A DNA stretch of 11,074 bases, from NCBI GenBank assembly GCA_013696695.1, contig JACCYD010001310.1:1-11074 (forward strand), in the 5' to 3' direction. The notes under the pieces were generated by a model. The model was not told the origin of the DNA, made no database searches, and worked only from the letters and a program-made list of their open reading frames with translations. The translations under genes were made by a program, and so were the position numbers. Each line of letters starts with the position of its first letter. Position 1 is the stretch's first letter. The stretch is from Deltaproteobacteria bacterium. Lineage in GTDB: Bacteria > Myxococcota_A > Polyangia > Haliangiales > Haliangiaceae. Of the stretch, positions 5,748 through 11,074 are shown piece by piece.

Positions 5748-8222
5748 TCAGCGCTTTGCCTTTGGAAGTTTGCGCTGCGCGTCGGGGTCGAACCCGTCGA
5801 TCCTGATGCCCGACTGCTCGCATGTCTGGCCCACGAAATGTTTCTGGCCCGGACCTGAGATCTTCGCGACCGCGGCGTTGGCCTTCGCGGCGTTCTTCAT
5901 CCCGCAGGCGGCGATTGCGATCGTGACGTAGCCGCGATTCTCGGGCTTGCACCGGACCGCGGCCTCGGCCTTCGCGATCGCAGCCGCGTAGCTGGCGTTG
6001 ACGGCGAGCCGGCGAGCTTCCTGATATTGCCCCTCGACGTCGTCGCACGACGCTGGCGGCGAAGGCTTCGCAAGCGTGGTGGAGGCCAAGACGGTGGTCT
6101 GCGGCTGAGCGATCGCGTCGCGATCGACCGGCGTGGCGTCGCCGGTCTTTGCACCCTTGAGCTCCTTCGACCACGCGCAGCGGAACCCGACCTCGTCATC
6201 CGCCGTCGGCGGCACCTCGGTGCGGAAGTGGATCGATGCCTGCCAACCAGCGGCCGGCGACACCGTGAACGAGGCACCGCGGACGATCTTGCCCTTCGGG
6301 GTGCCGTCGGCGGTCCACTCGATGACGCCGCCGAGCATGTCGCACAAGCCGTCGCCAGAGCAGTCCTCGTGCTTGGTGGGCGCGAGCACGGGCTTGCTCC
6401 CCGGCTTCATCAGCGCGGCCTTCGCCGGATCCTTCGGGGTGGCGCGGGCGGCGATCTCCCACTCGGCCTCGTTGGGAAGGCGCTTGCCGAGTGCCTTGCA
6501 CGTCGCGACCGCCTGGCCCCACGTCACGTTGCGCGCCGGGGTGGTGGGTAGATCGGTGCGCAAGCCGCCGAGCTTCGGGGACGTCAGTGCCTTGCGCACG
6601 GCCTCGAGCGTGACCTCGTCCTTGTCGAGCCAGAACTCGCCGATGGTGGCCTTCGTTTTCTTGAGCGCGACGTCGCTCGTCGGAGTGTCCTCGCCGATGT
6701 CGTAGTCGCCGGCGGCGACCTTGATCATGTCCTTGGTGAACTCGGGCAGCGGCTCCGCAGGTGCCGCATCGGGCGTCACGACGGCGACCTGGGTATCGGG
6801 CGTGGCAGCCACTGCGTCGGCGATCGCGACGACACCGGCATCTGCTTTTACTGGTTGCGTCTCGGGTTTCTCGCCACCCATCGAGCGCGCGATCAAGAAC
6901 CCGCCGATGCCGACGACCGCGACGCCACCGAGAACGAGCGGCAGCTTCGACGACTTCTTCACGGGCACATCGCTCGCGCTGCTGCTCGCAGATGCGCCAC
7001 CAGGCGACGTGCCGGTGCCGATGCCACCCATGCCGACCGTCGGGCCGAACGCCGAGACTCCGGGCGTGATGCCTGGACCGGTGCCCGAGACCAGAGAAAC
7101 CCCGGCGGGCGGCGTACCTGGTGGGGGCGTCAGCCTCGGCGTCGGCGTATCGCGTGGCGCCTCGGTGGCCATCACGCCGAGCGCGGTGCCGCCACTCGAC
7201 TTGTTACCGGGCGCGGAGCCGGGCGCGGGGCCCATCGCAGGAACATGTGGGATCGAATCGACCCGCGTCTTGTGCGGCGGCGGAACCGGCGCGCTCTTGT
7301 CGACCAGGCGCGCGGCGTTGAGCGCGATGCGCATCGCCTCGGCATCCTGTGGACGCACCGCGGGCGTGTTGCTCATGCAGCGATCGACGAGCGCGTAGAC
7401 CTCCGCCGACAACCCGGGGCGCACCGACGCGAGTGGAACGCACTCCGCCTTGAGCACGCGCTGGAGCACCTCGGTGACCGTGTTGCCGCCGAACGCGGGC
7501 GCGCCGGCGAGCATCTCGTAGAGGATCGCGCCCATCGCGTAGACATCGCTCCACGACCCGATCTCGGTGGCGCCCACCCCGATCTGCTCCTGCGCCATGT
7601 ACGAGGCGGTGCCCATCAGGCTGCCCGTATGCGTCAGGTTCTTGTCCTGGGTGCGCACGCGCGCGATGCCGAAGTCGAGCAGCTTGGGAACTTCGCCGTC
7701 GTCGGTCTCGGCGACGAAGATGTTCTCGGGCTTGAGATCGCGATGGACGATGCCGACCTTGTGCGCGGCCGCGAGGCCCTTGAGCGCGCCGTCCATCACC
7801 ATCTGGACGCGCGCCAGATCCATGTAATCCGGCGCGGGCAGGATCTCTTCGCGGAGCGCGTGGCCGTCCATCAGCTCCATCACGAGATAGAGCATGCCGT
7901 CGGGCTCGGCGTTGAAGTCGAAGACCTTGACGACGTGCGACGTGCGGAGCGCTGCGACCGCGGCGGCTTCTCGCTTGAACCGTTCGCGGACCTGTTCGGC
8001 ACCCGCGATCGCCGGGTTCATCACCTTGATGGCGACCCGGGAGCCCTTGATATCGGGGTTGGTGGCCTTGTAGACCGCGCCCATGCCGCCGATGCCGAGC
8101 ATGCCCTCGATGCGGTATTTGCCGATCTGAGCCGACTTGAGCAGGCCGGTCGCGTCCTTCGGACACGCCTTCCAGTCGGCCGGATATTCCGAATGGCAGA
8201 CGGGACAGTACACGTCCGCCAT
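5748..8222 (-). CDS. Membrane Ser/Thr protein kinase with zinc ribbon, FGE-like domain and C-terminal helical repeat
   Basis: 824 residues. Order: zinc-ribbon-like N-terminus (C6-P-V-C9, C20-P-K-D); Hanks-type kinase domain, about 36-306, with Gly loop GIGGMG (43-48), K66, HRDLKPEN (160-167), DFG (183-185) and D226; Pro/Gly/Ser-rich linker (310-420); one membrane segment (about 427-445) after a KKSSK stretch; Ala/Asp/Pro-rich spacer; an FGE/SUMF1-like domain, about 498-690 (RLPNEAEW 581-588, GLCDMLGGVIEW 625-636, RGASF 648-652, GFRCAW 679-684); and a TPR-like C-terminus with several Cys. The kinase would face the cytoplasm and the FGE part the periplasm. All core catalytic residues are present, so it is probably active. 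The APE motif reads AQE (210-212). The FGE motifs are degenerate, so that domain may bind ligand rather than catalyse. The ATG at 8220-8222 follows GGAG (8227-8230) and keeps the zinc ribbon; the open frame continues to 8555 but overlaps the divergent gene. Confidence 0.93.
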   Translation of the reverse strand: MADVYCPVCHSEYPADWKACPKDATGLLKSAQIGKYRIEGMLGIGGMGAVYKATNPDIKGSRVAIKVMNPAIAGAEQVRERFKREAAAVAALRTSHVVKVFDFNAEPDGMLYLVMELMDGHALREEILPAPDYMDLARVQMVMDGALKGLAAAHKVGIVHRDLKPENIFVAETDDGEVPKLLDFGIARVRTQDKNLTHTGSLMGTASYMAQEQIGVGATEIGSWSDVYAMGAILYEMLAGAPAFGGNTVTEVLQRVLKAECVPLASVRPGLSAEVYALVDRCMSNTPAVRPQDAEAMRIALNAARLVDKSAPVPPPHKTRVDSIPHVPAMGPAPGSAPGNKSSGGTALGVMATEAPRDTPTPRLTPPPGTPPAGVSLVSGTGPGITPGVSAFGPTVGMGGIGTGTSPGGASASSSASDVPVKKSSKLPLVLGGVAVVGIGGFLIARSMGGEKPETQPVKADAGVVAIADAVAATPDTQVAVVTPDAAPAEPLPEFTKDMIKVAAGDYDIGEDTPTSDVALKKTKATIGEFWLDKDEVTLEAVRKALTSPKLGGLRTDLPTTPARNVTWGQAVATCKALGKRLPNEAEWEIAARATPKDPAKAALMKPGSKPVLAPTKHEDCSGDGLCDMLGGVIEWTADGTPKGKIVRGASFTVSPAAGWQASIHFRTEVPPTADDEVGFRCAWSKELKGAKTGDATPVDRDAIAQPQTTVLASTTLAKPSPPASCDDVEGQYQEARRLAVNASYAAAIAKAEAAVRCKPENRGYVTIAIAACGMKNAAKANAAVAKISGPGQKHFVGQTCEQSGIRIDGFDPDAQRKLPKAKR

Positions 8223-8252
8223 CCTACTCCGACCAGGGTTCGCGCGTGTACG
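8223..8252. promoter_or_regulatory. 30-bp divergent start-to-start region
   Basis: Only 30 bp separate the kinase ATG (minus strand) from the Omp85 ATG (plus strand). This is too short for two full promoters, so at least one promoter must lie inside the opposite coding region, or the two must overlap. The minus strand has GGAG 4 nt before the kinase ATG. The plus strand lacks a good Shine-Dalgarno: AGGG lies about 16 nt before the ATG. Initiation there may therefore be leaderless or use the GTG at 8262. I found no clear -10/-35 boxes. Confidence 0.35.
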
Positions 8253-10214
8253 ATGCGGGCCGTGCGATCGCTCTGGGTGGCCTGTGCACTTTTCGCGGGC
8301 ATTCCGCTTGCCATCGCGGACGCCCGTCTGGATCGACAACGCGCCGAAGCGAAGTGCGCGGCGAAGGACCCGACCTGCGATTGGCTCGGAGCCCTGTCGT
8401 CGCTCGAGCGCGCGAGCGTGACGCGGGCGATCGCGGCGCGCGGCTACACGATCGAGCCCGCGCCGTGGGGAAAAGTCATCGGTGCCGTGCGCGTCTACAA
8501 CGAGGACGTGTTCGCCGAGAAGTTCGGCTTGCTCGAGTTCTTCAACCACTTCCACGTCACGACCAAGGAGTACGCGATCGCCCAGGAAGTGGTGATCGGC
8601 GCCGGCGAGGTGTGGGATCAGGCGCGCATCGACGAGACCGCGCGCCGGCTGCGCGATCCGCTGTGGACCTCGGTCGTCGTCGTCATCCCGGTGAAGTCCT
8701 ACGCGGCCGCCAGGTTCGACAAGGTCGACATGCTGGTGGTGACGCGCGACATCTGGAGCCTTCGCCTCAACACCCAGTACACGTTCCAGCAGGGCTCGCT
8801 CACCAACCTGTCGATCGCGCTGTCGGAGAACAACTTCCTCGGGACGCGCAGCGTGTTCGCGGCGGGCTTCGCGATGGATCAGGGCGCGATCGCGACCGGC
8901 CCGATCTTCCTCGACAAGAATCTGCTCGGGCTCAAGATCGATTTTCGCGCGCGCTTCGACTTCATCCTCAATCGCCAGAATGTGGAGGAGAAGCTCGGCT
9001 TCTCCGAGGGGCCGCCGACGATCTCCGAGAGCGACACGCCAGGGTTCAACCGCGAAGGCACGCAGTCATCGTTCTCGCTGAACAAGCCGCTGTTCTCGCT
9101 CGCCAGCCAGTGGGGCGCGGGCCTGTCGTTCAGCCACCGCTACGCGATCGATCGTCGGTTCCGTGGCCTCGGTCTGCTGCCGGTCGATTGCTCGACGGGT
9201 GAATGCCTGTTCCCGATCGATGGCAACGGCCGCTTCCAGTCGCAGCTCGACTTCGCGCGCAACGCCGCCGATGCGCAGCTGATCGGCGTGCAGTACGAGA
9301 TGCGGCGGTGGGATGTCACCGCGAGCGGCATCCGCCAGTGGGGCACCAAGGTCAAGCAGCAGCTCTCCGTCGGCTACAGCGTCGACAACACCGATCCGAA
9401 GCTGCTCGACTCGTTTCCCGGCGACGCGACCGAGCGCACCGCCTTCATCCGCGACGTCCTGCCGCGCAACGAGGTGACGTCGACGCCGTTCGTGTCGTAT
9501 GGCTTCTTCGTTCCCCGATTCAAGACGTTCCGCAACGTGTCGACGTTCGAGCTCGCCGAGGATGCGCGCCTCGGCCCTGCGTTCGACGTCTCGTACTCGG
9601 TCGGCCTCAAGCTGCTCGGCTCGGACTTCAACTTCCAGCGCGGTAGCTGGGCCGCGGCGTGGGGCTTCCAGTGGTGTCGCGACGGCCTGGTGCGGCCCTC
9701 GATCGGGATGTCGACGCGCTACCAGGACAACGACGGCGATGGCGACCGCGAGTTCATCGACAACACCGCGACGCTCGGCATTCGGGTCGTCACGCCGACC
9801 TACAAATGGGCGCGCATCGTCGGCGAGTCGACGTTTGCCACGCGATGGCGAGATGCCGGCAACCGGTTTTTCTCGATCGGCTCGGAGAACGGGCTCCGCG
9901 GCTTCTTGATCAACGAGTTCTCCGGCACGCGGACCGGCGATCGCCTGTTCCGCACGCAGGTCGAGCTCCGCACCACCCCGCGGCCGCTATGGGTGCTGCG
10001 GGTCGGCGGCGTGGTGTTCTACGAGGTCGGCGGCGTCGGCGACACGCTCGCGGGCGCCGACAAGATCCAGCTGCATCACGACATCGGCGTCGGCTTCCGG
10101 ATGTTGATCCCGCAGACCGCGCGCGATCTGTTCCGGTTCGATTTCGCGGTCCCGCTCGACGGCAACGCCGCCGGCAGCGTGCGCTTCATCGCCGGCTTCG
10201 AATCCGCGTTCTGA
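8253..10214 (+). CDS. Omp85-superfamily outer-membrane beta-barrel protein (BamA/TamA-like, POTRA plus barrel)
   Basis: 653 residues. Signal peptide 1-24 (ends AIADA). The mature N-terminus has a C35-x6-C42 pair. About 72-170 reads as one POTRA-like domain: a strand (GKVIGAVRVYNEDVF), a helix (WDQARIDETARRLRD) and strands ending DMLVVTRDIWSLR. From there to the end the protein alternates polar and hydrophobic residues as beta-strands do, and finishes in Phe, as outer-membrane barrels often do. NGLRGF (R549) matches the conserved (V/L)RG(F/Y) loop-6 signature of Omp85 proteins. Family members insert or move proteins, or sometimes lipids, at the outer membrane. One visible POTRA-like domain and modest length argue against the housekeeping BamA, which has more; TamA- or TpsB-like paralogs are alternatives. 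Unusual loop features are C313/C318 and a DNDGDGD run at 492-498. The start could instead be GTG at 8262. The gene converges on the lipoprotein gene, with 6 bp between stops. Confidence 0.88.
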   Translation: MRAVRSLWVACALFAGIPLAIADARLDRQRAEAKCAAKDPTCDWLGALSSLERASVTRAIAARGYTIEPAPWGKVIGAVRVYNEDVFAEKFGLLEFFNHFHVTTKEYAIAQEVVIGAGEVWDQARIDETARRLRDPLWTSVVVVIPVKSYAAARFDKVDMLVVTRDIWSLRLNTQYTFQQGSLTNLSIALSENNFLGTRSVFAAGFAMDQGAIATGPIFLDKNLLGLKIDFRARFDFILNRQNVEEKLGFSEGPPTISESDTPGFNREGTQSSFSLNKPLFSLASQWGAGLSFSHRYAIDRRFRGLGLLPVDCSTGECLFPIDGNGRFQSQLDFARNAADAQLIGVQYEMRRWDVTASGIRQWGTKVKQQLSVGYSVDNTDPKLLDSFPGDATERTAFIRDVLPRNEVTSTPFVSYGFFVPRFKTFRNVSTFELAEDARLGPAFDVSYSVGLKLLGSDFNFQRGSWAAAWGFQWCRDGLVRPSIGMSTRYQDNDGDGDREFIDNTATLGIRVVTPTYKWARIVGESTFATRWRDAGNRFFSIGSENGLRGFLINEFSGTRTGDRLFRTQVELRTTPRPLWVLRVGGVVFYEVGGVGDTLAGADKIQLHHDIGVGFRMLIPQTARDLFRFDFAVPLDGNAAGSVRFIAGFESAF

Positions 10215-10220
10215 GCGGGG

Positions 10221-10910
10221 TTACTTCGTGAGCGGGCGCGGATCCATCGGCGCGTTGACGTAGGTCAACTGCTTGACGATCAGCTTCGACAGCTCGAGCC
10301 GCTTGGGCGCATCGGGGCCGACGACGCGCACGTAACACGGGGCATCGTCGTCGATGAACAACAGACCTTGATCGTTGTGATCGAGCGCCTTCGCGCCGAC
10401 CGCGACCTCGCTGGCAACGCCGGGCTGCTTGAGCTCGATGGCGGCATCCACTGCGCCCTTCGGCGCCTTCGGCACGCCGGCATCGGCCACCGCGTTGTAC
10501 TTCTCGATGCGATCGGCGTTCTGCTGCTTGTACTGCGTGAACAGCGCGTCGGCGCGTTGCTTGAAGCCATCGCGGCAATCGAAGTCGTACGTCCACACCG
10601 CCGGCGGATCCGACGACACCTCGTACGAGCACGGCTTCGGCAAGCCCCGCTGCATCTGGATCGGACCGTCGAGACGGCGCACGTTGCCGCCGAGCACCTG
10701 CGCGAGCGTGTCGTGCGAGATGATCGTAGTGCAGTCGAACTTGTCGGCAAACACGCCGGCAACCTTGCCGACTGGACCTTCCGTCGGCTTGTCCTTCGGC
10801 GCTGCTGCATCGGAGCTGCACGCAGCGAGCGGGAGGATGACGCAGAGGCGAATCACGAGGCGCCGACGGTAGCGCGCCGCTCGCCGTGTGTCATCCGCCT
10901 GCGCCGTCAT
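10221..10910 (-). CDS. Small cell-envelope lipoprotein of unknown function
   Basis: 229 residues from the ATG at 10908-10910. A lipoprotein signal is clear: Arg-rich n-region, hydrophobic LCVILPLA, and lipobox LAAC with the lipidated Cys at residue 31. An internal GTG at 10854-10856 would give MIRLCVILPLAAC, a more typical short signal, and is a serious alternative start; neither start has a strong ribosome site. After a Ser/Ala/Pro/Lys/Glu linker the mature domain has four further Cys (60, 94, 112, 192), enough for two disulfides. It contains FDC, PCSYE, FDCRDG and PCYVRV motifs. The layout (Cys near the N-terminus of the domain, PC-Y/W, late PC strand, final helix) loosely recalls DUF3558-type lipoproteins, but I do not claim membership. 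There is no catalytic motif. It lies 20 bp after the preceding gene's stop and is probably cotranscribed with it. Confidence 0.85.
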   Translation of the reverse strand: MTAQADDTRRAARYRRRLVIRLCVILPLAACSSDAAAPKDKPTEGPVGKVAGVFADKFDCTTIISHDTLAQVLGGNVRRLDGPIQMQRGLPKPCSYEVSSDPPAVWTYDFDCRDGFKQRADALFTQYKQQNADRIEKYNAVADAGVPKAPKGAVDAAIELKQPGVASEVAVGAKALDHNDQGLLFIDDDAPCYVRVVGPDAPKRLELSKLIVKQLTYVNAPMDPRPLTK

Positions 10911-10930
10911 CTACTCGACGCTACGTGGCA

Positions 10931-11074
10931 CTACTCGGCCGCCGCGCGCGTCGTTGCATCGAACACGATGCGAAGCTCGGCGACGTCGGAGATCGCTTCG
11001 GCGAGCACCATCAGTGGGGCGGGGCGGCGCGCCTCGTCGAGATGGATCGTGCCTCCGACCCGGCGTTCGACGTA
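10931..11074 (-). CDS. C-terminal fragment of an unidentified protein (5' part beyond window)
   Basis: The last 47 codons plus TAG (10931-10933) of a minus-strand gene that enters from the right edge. The frame is open, codons end mostly in G or C, and the spacing to the lipoprotein gene (20 bp) fits an operon. Visible residues include GGTIHLDEARRP, PLMVLAEAISDVAEL and a final RIVFDATTRAAAE. The fragment has no Cys, no membrane segment and no motif that I recognise. It is probably a soluble domain ending in a helix. I cannot name it. Confidence 0.6.
   Translation of the reverse strand, partial: YVERRVGGTIHLDEARRPAPLMVLAEAISDVAELRIVFDATTRAAAE

Noticed and set aside
2687..5806. 1039-codon plus-strand open frame spanning both paralog junctions
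   Set aside because: Antisense shadow of copy 2. It runs through the intergenic gap and the signal-peptide regions, and has no signal, motif or plausible ribosome site.
6855..8252. 466-codon upstream extension of the Omp85 frame
   Set aside because: It lies antisense to the kinase coding region. The signal peptide begins at the ATG at 8253, so the extension would bury it inside the protein.
8223..8555. 111-codon N-terminal extension of the kinase
   Set aside because: It overlaps the Omp85 signal peptide and POTRA-like region in antisense. The zinc-ribbon start MADVYCPVC with GGAG upstream is the natural N-terminus.
10215..10220. Bidirectional terminator between the convergent Omp85 and lipoprotein genes
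   Set aside because: Only 6 bp separate the stop codons and no stem-loop fits there. Any terminators would have to lie inside the coding regions, and I saw no clear one.

Overview
The window is strongly G+C-rich, with codons ending mostly in G or C. It looks like chromosomal DNA of a myxobacterium (Myxococcota, perhaps a Kofleriaceae/Haliangium-type member of Polyangia). The taxonomic call is inference. It rests on three things: a zinc-ribbon/Ser-Thr kinase/formylglycine-generating-enzyme (FGE) fusion, long secreted Sel1-repeat proteins, and a C-terminal Cys + hydrophobic + Arg-cluster tail of the MYXO-CTERM kind. I see no tRNA, rRNA, CRISPR array, insertion sequence or phage gene.

Layout. 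From 8222 leftward to the window edge, three genes lie head-to-tail on the minus strand: a membrane Ser/Thr kinase with a periplasmic FGE-like domain (5748-8222), a 199-bp gap, then two tandem paralogous genes (2762-5548 and 1-2729, the latter cut by the left edge). Both paralogs encode secreted proteins of about 900 residues or more, made of 23 Sel1-like repeats, 22 of which carry a Cys pair as in Helicobacter Hcp proteins. Divergently, with only 30 bp between start codons, the plus strand carries an Omp85-superfamily outer-membrane barrel protein (8253-10214). It converges with a minus-strand lipoprotein gene (10221-10910; 6 bp between stop codons). That lipoprotein gene lies 20 bp downstream of another minus-strand gene, of which only the last 47 codons are present (10931-11074).

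How the parts may fit. All five well-supported products are predicted to be in, or to reach into, the cell envelope. The kinase would sit in the inner membrane with its catalytic domain in the cytoplasm and its FGE/helical part in the periplasm. The Cys-paired repeat proteins are exported and carry a sorting-like tail. The Omp85 protein is in the outer membrane. A shared envelope or surface-display role is a reasonable hypothesis, but gene order alone supports it.

The window has very long open frames antisense to the real genes. They are by-products of the base composition and are not annotated. The true frame of the leftmost gene has no stop inside the window, so a finder that needs both ends would miss it.
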